This document shows positions 1-8,589 of a DNA stretch of 64,000 nt, in pieces. Under the pieces are notes generated by a model, which saw only the letters and a list, made by a program, of their open reading frames with translations, had not been told where the DNA came from and ran no database searches. Source of the DNA: Clostridia bacterium (GTDB lineage Bacteria > Bacillota > Clostridia > Christensenellales > Aristaeellaceae); contig JAFXCE010000144.1 of assembly GCA_017521565.1 (NCBI GenBank), positions 36,800 to 100,799 of the forward strand, in the 5' to 3' direction. The first letter of the stretch is position 1, and every line of letters starts with the position of its first letter. The translations under genes were made by a program, and so were the position numbers.

Positions 1-1
1 G

Positions 2-838
2 GGTCTGATCATTTACGGTACCACCGGTGAGGTTTCCATCGGCCGCCTGTTCATGGCCGGCTGGTTCCCGGGCATCGTGATGATGATCTTCCTGATGATC
101 GCGGTTCGCTGGTCCGCTCGCAAGTACGGCTATAAGCCGGCACGTGAGAAGATGGCTCCGGCCTCCGAGATTCTCAAGACCTGTATTGATTCCATCTGGG
201 CGCTGCTGTTCCCGATTCTGCTGATCGTTCTGATCCGCTTCGGCATCATGAGCCCGACCGAGTCCGGCGCGTTTGCCTGCGCGTATGCGCTGTTTGTTGG
301 CCTTGTGATCTACCGTGAGATGACCCCGGCGATCATGATGCAGACTCTGCGTGATTCCGTCAAGGACGTCACGGTTATCGCGATCATCCTGTGCTTCTCC
401 GGCGTGTTCGGTTACGGCGTCGTCTTTGACGACCTGACCACCACCCTGGCGACTGCGCTGGTTGCAATCACCTCTAATAAGATCGCGCTGCTGTTCCTGG
501 TTATCCTGTTCCTGTTCATCTGCGGCTGCTTCATGGAGACCACGGTTATCGCCCTGATCCTGACCCCGATTCTCAAGCCGGTTATGGAGAGCGTGGGCGT
601 CGATCCGGTCGTCTTCGGTATGATCATGATGACTTGCGTTACCTTCGGCGTCATGACCCCGCCGGTCGGCACCGGTCTTTATACCACTGCCGACATCATG
701 GGCTGCTCCATTCAGGACGTTGTCAAGGATGGCTGGCCGTTCTATGTGGCGGTTCTGTTGGTTGTTGTCGTCATGGTGTTCTTCCCGGATGCAGTGCTGT
801 TCCTGCCGAACCTCGTGTACGGCGTGGGCGGCGCGTAA
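2..838 (+). CDS. dctM: TRAP transporter large permease, DctM family (3' part)
   Basis: This is the C-terminal 278 residues of the 12-TM DctM subunit of a tripartite ATP-independent periplasmic transporter, which moves organic or sugar acids into the cell using an ion gradient. The frame is open from base 2, so the true start lies left of the window. Many hydrophobic helices are visible, with family features such as the GEVSIGRLFMAGWFPG entry segment and a late MTPPVGTGLY loop. The small membrane subunit and binding protein should lie upstream. The next gene is a sugar-acid dehydrogenase, so a uronate-type substrate is likely, but this is inferred from context only. Confidence 0.92.
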   Translation, partial: GLIIYGTTGEVSIGRLFMAGWFPGIVMMIFLMIAVRWSARKYGYKPAREKMAPASEILKTCIDSIWALLFPILLIVLIRFGIMSPTESGAFACAYALFVGLVIYREMTPAIMMQTLRDSVKDVTVIAIILCFSGVFGYGVVFDDLTTTLATALVAITSNKIALLFLVILFLFICGCFMETTVIALILTPILKPVMESVGVDPVVFGMIMMTCVTFGVMTPPVGTGLYTTADIMGCSIQDVVKDGWPFYVAVLLVVVVMVFFPDAVLFLPNLVYGVGGA

Positions 839-889
839 TCGCTGATATTCACGCAAAGACATAGTTTGTAAAGCATACGCTTGTGAGAT

Positions 890-944
890 TTTTACAATGA
901 ATTTTGTAAAAGGGGTAGCAGGCGTATGTTTTTTCTGTTATAAT
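890..944 (+). promoter_or_regulatory. Palindromic operator and -10 element upstream of the dehydrogenase gene
   Basis: TTTTACAA (890-897) and TTGTAAAA (904-911) form a perfect inverted repeat with a 6-base spacer. It lies just upstream of a TATAAT box at 939-944 with no good -35 element, and a related TTTGTAAA half-site occurs at 865-872. The layout fits a regulator site controlling the dehydrogenase-GntR unit; the GntR protein encoded downstream is the obvious candidate ligand. The A/T-rich arms lack a following T-run, so a terminator is less likely. Confidence 0.5.
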
Positions 945-988
945 TGTGTTATTCTAATATACTAGTATGATGATGGAGGCGAATGCAT

Positions 989-2599
989 ATGAAAATGAAT
1001 CGCGCTGCGCTTGCGGATTATGCAGTATGGGAGAAGGCAAAGGTTCTGCTGCCGGCTTATGATGTCGAGGCCATGGTGCAGCGTACGAAGGAGAATCCGA
1101 TCTGGGTGCACTTCGGCGCAGGCAACATTTTCCGCGGCTTTATTGCTGCGCTTCAGCAGAAGCTGCTCAATGAGGGCCTTGCCGACCGCGGTATTGTCGC
1201 TGCCGACACATTCGACTATGAAATCATCTCGAAGATTTATGATCCGTTTGATTGTCTGACGATGAATGTCACGCTCAATCCGGATGCGACGACGAGCCGT
1301 GAGATCATTGCTTCCGTCGCGGAGGGGCTGCGTGCGGATGCGAAGGATGCGCAGCAGATGGCGCGCTTTGCCGAAATCTTTGTGAATCCGTCTCTGCAGA
1401 TGGTCTCCTTTACCATCACGGAAAAGGGCTATGCGCTGCGCAACATGGCCGGCGAGCTGATGCCGGTCGTCGCGGCGGATATGAACGAGGGACCGGGGGC
1501 TGCGCGTCATGCGATGAGCATCGTTGCAGCGATGATGCTCAAGCGCTTTCAGGCTGGCGCGTATCCGATTGCGCTGGTATCCATGGATAACTGCAGCCAC
1601 AACGGCGAGAAGCTCAAAAGCTCAGTCGTGGAGATTGCAAAGGCATGGAAGGAGAAGGGCTTTGCCGGTGAGGACTTCATTGCATACCTTGAGGATGAGA
1701 GCAAGGTTGCTTTCCCGTGGAGCATGATCGACAAAATCACCCCGCGTCCTGCCAAGGTCGTGGAGGATTCCCTGCTGGCGGACGGTATTGAGGAGATGTC
1801 TCCGATCGTCACCAGCCGCAATACGTTCATTGCGCCGTTTGTTAACGCCGAGCGTCCGCAGTATCTGGTTGTGGAGGACCGCTTCCCGAACGGCCGTCCG
1901 GCGCTGGAGAAGGCCGGCGTGTATCTGACTGACCGCGATACGGTCAACTGCACCGAGCGCATGAAGGTGACCACCTGCCTCAACCCGCTGCATACCGCGC
2001 TGGCTGTCTATGGCTGTCTGCTGCGCTACACGCTCATCTGTGAAGAGATGAAGGATGAGGATCTTAAGAAGCTGGTGACGCGCCTTGGCTATGTCGAGGG
2101 TCTGCCGGTTGTCGTTGATCCGAAGATCCTCAGCCCGAAGGCGTTCATTGACGAGGTGATGACCGAGCGTCTGCCCAATGTCTTTATGCCGGATGATCCG
2201 CGCCGCATTGCGACGGATACCTCCCAGAAGGTTGGCATCCGCTTCGGTGAGACCATCAAGAGCTACGTTGCCGAAGGCCGCGACATGAACGAGCTGGTTG
2301 CGATTCCGCTGGCGATTGCCGGCTGGATGCGTTACCTGCTGGGCGTGGGCGACGACGGTGAGGCAATCGAGATTTCTTCTGATCCGATGAAGGACGCCCT
2401 GCAGGCGAAGCTCGCGGGCATTGAGGTGGGCAAGCCGGAGACTTACAGCGGCCAGCTGCGCGAGATTCTTGCGAATGAAGTGATCTTCGGCAGCGATCTG
2501 TGCAAGGCTGGTCTGGCGGAGCGCATTGAGCAGATGTTTGTTGAGGAGCTTGCGGGTCCGGGCGCTGTGCGTGCGACGCTGAAGAAATATCTGGCGTAA
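989..2599 (+). CDS. Mannitol dehydrogenase family protein, probable fructuronate reductase
   Basis: This is a long-chain polyol/uronate dehydrogenase (Mannitol_dh plus Mannitol_dh_C, COG0246) that reversibly reduces a keto sugar such as D-fructuronate with NAD(P)H in the cytoplasm. The N-terminal nucleotide-binding segment is FGAGNIFRGFI. The active-site helix carries Lys326, Asn332 and His335, in the K-N-H pattern of the family with one extra residue in the spacing. Three in-frame ATGs occur at 983, 989 and 995. GGAGG at 975-979 favours 989 (9-base spacing). The flanking TRAP permease and GntR regulator suggest sugar-acid catabolism. The exact substrate (mannonate/fructuronate, tagaturonate or mannitol) cannot be fixed from sequence. 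Confidence 0.85.
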   Translation: MKMNRAALADYAVWEKAKVLLPAYDVEAMVQRTKENPIWVHFGAGNIFRGFIAALQQKLLNEGLADRGIVAADTFDYEIISKIYDPFDCLTMNVTLNPDATTSREIIASVAEGLRADAKDAQQMARFAEIFVNPSLQMVSFTITEKGYALRNMAGELMPVVAADMNEGPGAARHAMSIVAAMMLKRFQAGAYPIALVSMDNCSHNGEKLKSSVVEIAKAWKEKGFAGEDFIAYLEDESKVAFPWSMIDKITPRPAKVVEDSLLADGIEEMSPIVTSRNTFIAPFVNAERPQYLVVEDRFPNGRPALEKAGVYLTDRDTVNCTERMKVTTCLNPLHTALAVYGCLLRYTLICEEMKDEDLKKLVTRLGYVEGLPVVVDPKILSPKAFIDEVMTERLPNVFMPDDPRRIATDTSQKVGIRFGETIKSYVAEGRDMNELVAIPLAIAGWMRYLLGVGDDGEAIEISSDPMKDALQAKLAGIEVGKPETYSGQLREILANEVIFGSDLCKAGLAERIEQMFVEELAGPGAVRATLKKYLA

Positions 2600-2642
2600 G
2601 AAATTTGCGCCGCAGAGAGACTAAACGAGGACGGTGATCTGC

Positions 2643-3338
2643 ATGCGGATTGAAGAAAGACGCAATGCTGAAACGGCGAGAGACTATGCTCGCCGGATTC
2701 TCAAGAATAATATCGTATCCATGGACCTTGAACCCGGCGCGATGGTCAGCGAAAACGAGCTGGCCACCCAGCTGGGGCTCAGCCGCACGCCTGTCCGCGA
2801 GGCGCTGATGGATCTGGCAAAATGCCGCGTGGTAGATGTGATGCCCCAGCGCGGCAGCCGCATCGCGCTGATTGACTATACCCTTGTGGATGAAGCGCGC
2901 TTTGCGCGTCAGGTGCTTGAGGTGGCGATTCTTGATCAGGTTTGCGAGCGGGCGACAGCGGCGGATATTGCCCAGCTGCGTCAGAACGTGCGTCTGCAGA
3001 TGATGACACAGGAACCGGGTATGGGCGATTCCAGCAGTTTGATGGAACTGGACGACGCATTCCATGAGACGCTCTTTAAGATTGCGCGCAAGGAAAACAT
3101 CTATTCCATGCTGGGCAGCATGACGATTCATTTTGACCGTGTCCGCAATCTTGCGCTCTATGTTGTGAAGGATTCCAAGATCATTGAGGATCATCGTTTG
3201 ATTTGTGAAGCGATTGCCGCGCATGATCCGTGGAAGGCGAAAGAAGTCATGACCGATCATCTTACTCGTGTGAAGGTGGATGCAGGTTCCATCCGCAAGG
3301 CCTATCCGCAGTATATCAAGCAGCTTTCAAGAGGATAA
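2643..3338 (+). CDS. GntR family transcriptional regulator, FadR subfamily
   Basis: This 231-residue one-component regulator has a winged helix-turn-helix near residues 30-65 (ENELATQLGLSRTPVREALM) followed by an all-helical FCD ligand-binding domain. FadR-type members often sense uronates or related acids and control the adjacent catabolic genes. A GTG at 2634 is possible, but ATG 2643 is preferred because GGTGAT lies just ahead of it. The gene is probably transcribed with the dehydrogenase 35 bases upstream. The TTTTACAA palindrome at 890-911 may be its operator; that link is inferred. Confidence 0.85.
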   Translation: MRIEERRNAETARDYARRILKNNIVSMDLEPGAMVSENELATQLGLSRTPVREALMDLAKCRVVDVMPQRGSRIALIDYTLVDEARFARQVLEVAILDQVCERATAADIAQLRQNVRLQMMTQEPGMGDSSSLMELDDAFHETLFKIARKENIYSMLGSMTIHFDRVRNLALYVVKDSKIIEDHRLICEAIAAHDPWKAKEVMTDHLTRVKVDAGSIRKAYPQYIKQLSRG

Positions 3339-3340
3339 AT

Positions 3341-4528
3341 ATGTTTGGAAAAATCAGGATGGCGCTTGTCTTGGCGCTGATTGGTATGCTGATGCTATGC
3401 ATGTCTGCCGCAGCGCAGGACAGCCAGACGGATATGGACGCACAGGTGGATGGAATATTTCGCGGTGTGAAGGCTGTGGGCGGCGCTTTTGTTGTCGCGC
3501 AGCATGGCGACGTCGTCTATGAGCGCTATTACGGTGTGCAGCAAAAGACGACGCAGGTCCCCGTTACAGATCAGTCGTATTTCCGCTGCGCTTCGGTGAC
3601 CAAGCTGGTCACGGGTATTGGGTTGATGAAGATGATGGACGAGGGCATGCTCGCCCCGGACGAGGATATCAGCGCGTACCTTGGCTACACCGTGCGCAAT
3701 CCGCAGTATAAGAATACGCCGGTCACACTGCGGATGCTGATGTCGCATACCGCCGGTCTGGTCGAGAATGCGTCTTTCAGCAAAAAATCGAGCATTCTTT
3801 CCGATATGATCGATGTCAAGAAAAAGGCGGGCGCCAATTTCAAGGAAGATGTCAAGCCCGGCACCGAGTATGCGTATTCAAACTTTGGTGCGGGGATCAC
3901 GGGCGCGATTGTTGAGTCCGTTACCGGCAAGGACGTCTCCAGCTTCATGCGGGAGTTCCTCTTTGAGCCGCTGGGGATTGATGCGGCATACAGCGCCGCG
4001 CAGCTTGCGCAGCCGGAATACCTCTGCGCGACGTATCATAAGGACGGATCGCTGTATGCGGCCCCGTCGTATCTGCTCAAGCAGGAGTATCAGCAGGAAG
4101 CGACGCCCGACACGCACTATCGGGTGACCATCGGCAGCCTGCTCATCCGCCCGAGGGATCTGGCGAAGCTGGGCATTGCGCTGTGCGGAGATGGTACGGT
4201 GGACGGCGTGCGTGTGCTCAGCGAGGAAGCGATTGCTGCTATGAGGCAGGAGCACAGCCTGCAGACGGATGGCATTACGGCGGAGTCGCCGTATACGTTC
4301 TTTACCATCCGGCAGGATACGCTCTTTGAGGGCCGCCGCGTATACGGGCATCAGGGAACGGACGAGGGCGTTGTGTGCAACCTGTACGTTGAGCCGGAGA
4401 GCGAGCTGGTCATCGTTGTGATGAGCAACGGGTGCAAAACCGTTCGCGATGATGGCATCATGCGCATGACACGCCGGCTTGCTGCGCTGGCAGAGGAAGC
4501 GTATATCAAGGGAAATGTGGAACAGTAA
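3341..4528 (+). CDS. Secreted serine hydrolase, beta-lactamase/class C penicillin-binding fold
   Basis: A signal peptide (hydrophobic residues 6-24, ending SAAAQ) is followed by a beta-lactamase family domain. The three classical motifs are present: S85-V-T-K88, Y179-S-N181 and H337-Q-G339. Members act outside the membrane as peptidases or esterases, and many are not true beta-lactamases. The open frame extends upstream to 3230, but ATG 3341 gives the signal peptide and has GAGG at 3331-3334, overlapping the end of the GntR gene. It may therefore be the last gene of the sugar-acid operon, although its function is not obviously related. Confidence 0.85.
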   Translation: MFGKIRMALVLALIGMLMLCMSAAAQDSQTDMDAQVDGIFRGVKAVGGAFVVAQHGDVVYERYYGVQQKTTQVPVTDQSYFRCASVTKLVTGIGLMKMMDEGMLAPDEDISAYLGYTVRNPQYKNTPVTLRMLMSHTAGLVENASFSKKSSILSDMIDVKKKAGANFKEDVKPGTEYAYSNFGAGITGAIVESVTGKDVSSFMREFLFEPLGIDAAYSAAQLAQPEYLCATYHKDGSLYAAPSYLLKQEYQQEATPDTHYRVTIGSLLIRPRDLAKLGIALCGDGTVDGVRVLSEEAIAAMRQEHSLQTDGITAESPYTFFTIRQDTLFEGRRVYGHQGTDEGVVCNLYVEPESELVIVVMSNGCKTVRDDGIMRMTRRLAALAEEAYIKGNVEQ

Positions 4529-4559
4529 TTCGTGACAAACTGAAAAATACAAATAAAGT

Positions 4560-4623
4560 GGAGCGTATTCTCCTTAAATCCAGCAATGCGACGGGTTCGG
4601 TGGAGAATACGCTCCGTTTTTTG
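4560..4623 (+). terminator. Intrinsic terminator after the serine hydrolase
   Basis: A perfect 14-bp inverted repeat, GGAGCGTATTCTCC (4560-4573) with GGAGAATACGCTCC (4602-4615), has a 28-base loop and is followed by GTTTTTTG. It lies between the convergent hydrolase and YitT genes and could act on both strands, although the T-run favours the plus strand. Confidence 0.75.
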
Positions 4624-4629
4624 ATGCGT

Positions 4630-5232
4630 TTATGATGGGCTTTTCCTGCTTGGCAGGCGCTGAATCAGCCCGATAAGCTGCCCGGAAAGCACAACGGTCA
4701 GCAGAGAACAGGCGAGATTCTTCAGTGGCAGATAGGTGGCACAGAGCGTCAGCGCTGTGAGGTCGCTGACGAGGTAGATGCGTTCGATCGGCTGATGCAG
4801 AAGATGCCCCAGCGTCATCGCCAGCGCATCGTCGCCGCCGGGCGCGCCCCCCGCGCGCACGCTCAGACCGATGCCCACGCCTACGAACACCGCGCCGACG
4901 AGCGCAGCCAGCAGCGGCATGGAGGCCAGCGAGGGCCAGAGGGGCGGAAATTGCTCAAAGAGCGCATAAAACAGGGAGAAGCCGCTGCCGGCAACAAAGG
5001 AATAGAGGATGAATGTCTTGCCCAGCGTCTTCAGGCCGAAGAGATAGCAGGCCGTGTTGAGAATGAGGTTGGAAACAGCGGGCGATATGGAGAACCAGTG
5101 ATCAAGAAACAGAGAAAAGCCAAGAATTCCCCCCTCCGTGACGCCGGAGAAGGCATGAACATTGTAAAGCCCAAACGCCAGAATTGCGCTGCCCAGCAGC
5201 GAAAGCGCGCTTTTGCGAAGGAAGATGCGCAT
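4630..5232 (-). CDS. YitT family membrane protein
   Basis: This 200-residue integral membrane protein has about five to six hydrophobic helices and YitT-family (PF02588) features: an early SGVTEGGILGFSLFL segment and GGAPGGDDALAM in the middle. The C-terminal DUF2179 domain found in longer relatives is absent. The function is unknown; the related B. subtilis YitT/YczE proteins are uncharacterised or implicated in export. The start is supported by AAAGGA nine bases ahead, and a strong promoter lies 40-70 bases upstream (5271-5299, minus strand). It is divergent from the aminopeptidase gene. Confidence 0.8.
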   Translation of the reverse strand: MRIFLRKSALSLLGSAILAFGLYNVHAFSGVTEGGILGFSLFLDHWFSISPAVSNLILNTACYLFGLKTLGKTFILYSFVAGSGFSLFYALFEQFPPLWPSLASMPLLAALVGAVFVGVGIGLSVRAGGAPGGDDALAMTLGHLLHQPIERIYLVSDLTALTLCATYLPLKNLACSLLTVVLSGQLIGLIQRLPSRKSPS

Positions 5233-5270
5233 GAAAACAAATCCTTTCAGACGATATGCATTGTGCGATT

Positions 5271-5299
5271 ATGATAATGGAGCAAATGAAACTTGTCAA
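5271..5299 (-). promoter_or_regulatory. Promoter of the YitT gene
   Basis: Read on the minus strand: TTGACA (5299-5294), a 17-base spacer, then TATCAT (5276-5271). The -35 element is perfect and the transcript would reach the YitT start after roughly 35 bases. Confidence 0.7.
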
Positions 5300-5411
5300 G
5301 CGTGTATTGGTTGAGAAAGTGGAGGACATGAGTGACAATAATGCATGAAGTATTTTCCAAGTGGAGAATACGTGGTGTATGGAGAAGGGCGCGCGGCAGA
5401 GACGGGCATCG

Positions 5412-5440
5412 TTGTGGATTTGAAGGATTTGTGGTAGAAT
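5412..5440 (+). promoter_or_regulatory. Promoter of the aminopeptidase P-ispE unit
   Basis: TTGTGG (5412-5417), a 17-base spacer and TAGAAT (5435-5440) lie about 70 bases ahead of the aminopeptidase start. Confidence 0.5.
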
Positions 5441-5507
5441 AAACGCAGACTACGATTGCAGATTCCTGATTGACAGGTGATCGGGGAAAGAATAAGAGAG
5501 GTGCAGG

Positions 5508-6746
5508 ATGATGAAATACGATGCGCGCCGTAAAGCGGTGCTTGATCATATGGAAAAGGGCGCGGTGATGGTGCTCTACAGTGGGGAATCGATCCCGCAG
5601 AGCCTGGATGGATGCTGTCCGTTCGATGCGAATCATCACTTCTTCTATCTGACCGGCCTTGCCCGGGAGAATATGGCGCTGGTGCTCAGCAGGAGCAGCA
5701 GCGAGGATAGAGAGATTCTCTTCATCGAAGAGGCTGTTCCGTCCATGGAGCGATGGACAGGCCGCCGCGTGACCAAAGAAGAGGCCAAGGCGATCAGCGG
5801 AATTGACGATGTGCGCTATATCGACAGCCTCGACGGCGCGCTGAGCCGCATGGTCAACCGCGAGACGGTGGAGTATGCGTATTTTGACGGATACAAGAAC
5901 CATATCGTCGATGCGGACAGCTATAACATGACCAAAGCAAAGCGTTTTGCTGCGGCCTATCCGACGGTTCAGCTCAGGAACATTCATTCCGTGATTGCAG
6001 GGATGCGCATGGTCAAGGACGAGGAGGAGATTGCCTGCATTCGCGAGGCGATCGAGCTGACGGATAAGGGTCTGCGCAGGGTGCTTTCGACCCTTGCACC
6101 CGGGCAGATGGAGTATCAGGCTCAGGCCGAGTTTGAATACGCCATAAGGTATCACGGCGCAGAGGGAACGGCCTTTGCGACAATCGCAGGCAGCGGCATC
6201 AACGGCTGCATGCTGCATTACGAGACGAACCACTGCGAGATGAAGGACGGCAGTCTGCTGCTGCTGGACCTTGGTGCAAGGGCGAAGGGCTATTGCGCAG
6301 ACATCACGCGTACATACCCTGTTTCCGGCGTGTATTCCCCGCGGCAGAAGGAGATTTACGACGTCGTGCTGGCTGCCAATCAGGCGGTGACGGCGGCGGC
6401 AAGGCCGGGTCTTACGCTTAAGCAGCTCAACGAAATCTGCAAGGCGAAGCTGGCCGAGGGCCTGATTGCCCTGAGCAAGATCGAGTCTGCGGATGAGATC
6501 GGCACATACTATATGCACGGCGTATCGCATCATCTGGGTCTGGATACGCATGATGCGATAGCCCATGATGAGACGCCGCTTGCGCCGGGCATGGTGATTA
6601 CCAATGAGCCGGGTCTGTATATCGATGAAGAGGAGATTGGCATCCGCATCGAGGACGACCTGCTGATTACGGAGGATGGCTGCGAAGTGCTGTCCTGTGC
6701 GATCCCGAGGACAACGCAGGAGATTGAGGATTTGATGAAGCGCTGA
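5508..6746 (+). CDS. pepP: Xaa-Pro aminopeptidase (aminopeptidase P family, M24B)
   Basis: A cytoplasmic metallopeptidase that removes N-terminal residues preceding proline. Residues 1-130 form the AMP_N domain. The pita-bread catalytic domain follows, with all five metal ligands visible: Asp254, Asp265, His341 (in GVSHHLGLDTHD), Glu367 (NEPG) and Glu382 (RIEDD). At 412 residues it has the normal length. GAGAGGTGCAGG precedes the ATG. ispE follows after 24 bases, so the two are probably co-transcribed from the promoter at 5412-5440. Confidence 0.9.
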   Translation: MMKYDARRKAVLDHMEKGAVMVLYSGESIPQSLDGCCPFDANHHFFYLTGLARENMALVLSRSSSEDREILFIEEAVPSMERWTGRRVTKEEAKAISGIDDVRYIDSLDGALSRMVNRETVEYAYFDGYKNHIVDADSYNMTKAKRFAAAYPTVQLRNIHSVIAGMRMVKDEEEIACIREAIELTDKGLRRVLSTLAPGQMEYQAQAEFEYAIRYHGAEGTAFATIAGSGINGCMLHYETNHCEMKDGSLLLLDLGARAKGYCADITRTYPVSGVYSPRQKEIYDVVLAANQAVTAAARPGLTLKQLNEICKAKLAEGLIALSKIESADEIGTYYMHGVSHHLGLDTHDAIAHDETPLAPGMVITNEPGLYIDEEEIGIRIEDDLLITEDGCEVLSCAIPRTTQEIEDLMKR

Positions 6747-6770
6747 CGGCACGATGGGAGGAACCGAAGG

Positions 6771-7658
6771 ATGAAACTCAGGATTCAGGCGCGCGCCAAA
6801 GTCAACTGGACGCTTGATGTTGTGGGCGTGCTTCCTAACGGCTATCATGATCTGGATATGCTGATGCAGTCGGTTACACTCTGCGATCAGATAACCATCG
6901 AGGATGCGGATGATCTGACGTTGACCATTCGTGGACAGGGCGGCAGTTTTGTTCCGGCGGATGATACGAACCTCGTTCTCCGCGCCGCAAACGCGCTGCG
7001 CGAACAGACCGGCTGCAGGAAGGGCGCACGCATGATGCTGCGCAAGTATATCCCTGTGGCGGCGGGCATGGGCGGCGGCAGCAGCGATGCGGCAGCTGCG
7101 CTTAAGGGGCTCAATGTCCTCTGGGGATTGGGTCTTGGAGATGACGAGCTGGAAAGAATCGGCCTGACCATCGGCGCGGATGTGCCGTTTTGCATCCGGG
7201 GCGGTCTTCAGCGCGCACAGGGTGTGGGCGAGCGCCTGACGCCCGTTCCGCTCAAGCGTCCGCTGTATCTGGTGGCGTTCCAGCCCTGCCGGGGCCTTTC
7301 CACGAAGGAGGTCTTTACTGCGCTGCATGAGGATGGTATCCGCGATGAGGACCGGCCCGATAATGAGGCGGCGCAGCGCGCGCTCGCAGCGGGCGATGTG
7401 CGTCTGTTGGGCAGGAGCCTTGGCAATGTGCTCGAGCCGGTATCGCGCCGCATGCGCCCGGATATCGACAAAGCCATCCGGGACATCGAAGCGTCCGGCG
7501 CGGTCGGCGCGCGGATGACGGGCAGCGGTTCGGCGGTGTTTGGCGTATATCTTCACGCGGGAGCGTGCCGCAAGGCTGCGCAGGAACTCGCCAAGACCTA
7601 TCCGACCTGCCGGATGATGCGTACCGCCGAATGCGGCGTGCTGATCGAGGAAGTATAA
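6771..7658 (+). CDS. ispE: 4-diphosphocytidyl-2-C-methyl-D-erythritol kinase
   Basis: GHMP-family kinase that phosphorylates CDP-methylerythritol in the MEP route to isoprenoids. Visible signatures are the N-terminal ARAKVNWTLDV strand, the ATP loop PVAAGMGGGSSDAAAA (around residues 95-110), and the C-terminal MTGSGSAVFG motif. At 295 residues it has the expected length. It follows the aminopeptidase gene closely, with GGGAGG-type ribosome sites before the ATG. Confidence 0.95.
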   Translation: MKLRIQARAKVNWTLDVVGVLPNGYHDLDMLMQSVTLCDQITIEDADDLTLTIRGQGGSFVPADDTNLVLRAANALREQTGCRKGARMMLRKYIPVAAGMGGGSSDAAAALKGLNVLWGLGLGDDELERIGLTIGADVPFCIRGGLQRAQGVGERLTPVPLKRPLYLVAFQPCRGLSTKEVFTALHEDGIRDEDRPDNEAAQRALAAGDVRLLGRSLGNVLEPVSRRMRPDIDKAIRDIEASGAVGARMTGSGSAVFGVYLHAGACRKAAQELAKTYPTCRMMRTAECGVLIEEV

Positions 7659-7735
7659 ATAGCGCGCCATCGCGCGCATAAACCTGAATAAAAGCGGTGA
7701 TCCTTGTCCATATCAAACCAATGGGAGATGTGGAC

Positions 7736-7909
7736 ATGGGTCGCCGTTTTTGTGCTGTTTTTCTTGCTGCTGCGCTGATGGTTGTGCCTGCGGGCCCAAG
7801 GGGGCTGCGGGCGCAGCCTGTGTTTTTCAGCATGCTCTTTCCGCAGCTGATTCCGCCCTGCCTGTATGAAGGCGAAGAGGCTACAGCGGGGGAGGCGATG
7901 ATGCTATGA
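7736..7909 (+). CDS. Small hydrophobic protein translationally coupled to sleB
   Basis: This 57-residue ORF has one hydrophobic N-terminal segment (CAVFLAAALMVVPAG) that could be a signal or membrane anchor. The chosen ATG has GGGAG eight bases ahead; in-frame starts at 7697 and 7721 are possible but poorly served. Its stop overlaps the sleB start in an ATGA arrangement, as sleB overlaps ypeB, which supports it being a real gene of the germination operon. No family is recognised. Confidence 0.5.
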   Translation: MGRRFCAVFLAAALMVVPAGPRGLRAQPVFFSMLFPQLIPPCLYEGEEATAGEAMML

Positions 7910-8589
7910 AAAAGCGCGTGATTCGCGCCTGCGCGGCGGGAATGTGCATGGTCATGCTCGTCTTTTGCTCAGCGGGAGAGGCGAGCGCGGCGGTCTACTG
8001 GGGTTCACGCGGCGCGCAGGTGCGTCAGGTGCAGCGCAAGCTCAAGCAGTGGGGCTATTACGACGGCGAGGTGGACGGCGTATTTGGCCAGGAAACCTAT
8101 GATGCGGTGGTGTATTTTCAGCGGAAAAACGGGCTCACGGCTGATGGCGTTGCAGGAACGAAAACGCTCAATGCGCTGGGCATTGCTTCATCCGCGGAAA
8201 ACGCCGTGGCAGCGTCGTCCTCCGGCAGTTCGTCCTATGCAAGCGACGTCGAACTGCTGGCCCGGCTGATTCATGGGGAAGCGCGCGGAGAACCGTATGT
8301 AGGAATGGTTGCGGTGGGGGCGGTGGTGCTCAATCGCGTCAGAAGCAGCAGCTTTCCCAATACGATTGCCGGCGTGATCTACCAGCAGGGGGCGTTTGAC
8401 GCGGTGAAGGATGGTCAGATCAACCTGACGCCGAATGAACAGAGCCGCCGCGCTGCGCGCGATGCGCTCAACGGATGGGATCCAACCAACGGCTGCCTGT
8501 ATTATTACAACCCGGCGACGGCGACCAGCAGCTGGATCTGGACGCGTGAGGTTCGCCTGAACATCGGCGATCACAGCTTTGCAGTATGA
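7906..8589 (+). CDS. sleB: Spore cortex-lytic enzyme SleB
   Basis: Lytic transglycosylase that degrades muramic-lactam-containing cortex peptidoglycan during germination. A signal peptide (about residues 1-29) is followed by a PG_binding_1 domain (about 31-88, GYYDGEVDGVFGQET) and, after a Ser-rich linker, a Hydrolase_2 catalytic domain (about 113-227) with Glu125 in HGEARGE, the expected catalytic acid. The length, 227 residues, fits clostridial SleB. It overlaps the small upstream ORF and ypeB by ATGA at both ends, so the three are one translationally coupled unit expressed during sporulation. Confidence 0.92.
   Translation: MKKRVIRACAAGMCMVMLVFCSAGEASAAVYWGSRGAQVRQVQRKLKQWGYYDGEVDGVFGQETYDAVVYFQRKNGLTADGVAGTKTLNALGIASSAENAVAASSSGSSSYASDVELLARLIHGEARGEPYVGMVAVGAVVLNRVRSSSFPNTIAGVIYQQGAFDAVKDGQINLTPNEQSRRAARDALNGWDPTNGCLYYYNPATATSSWIWTREVRLNIGDHSFAV

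Noticed and set aside
5247..7679. Very long minus-strand open frame opposite aminopeptidase and ispE
   Set aside because: It is rich in Arg, His and Ala, has no ribosome site or family features, and lies opposite two well-recognised genes. Codon bias of the real genes explains it.
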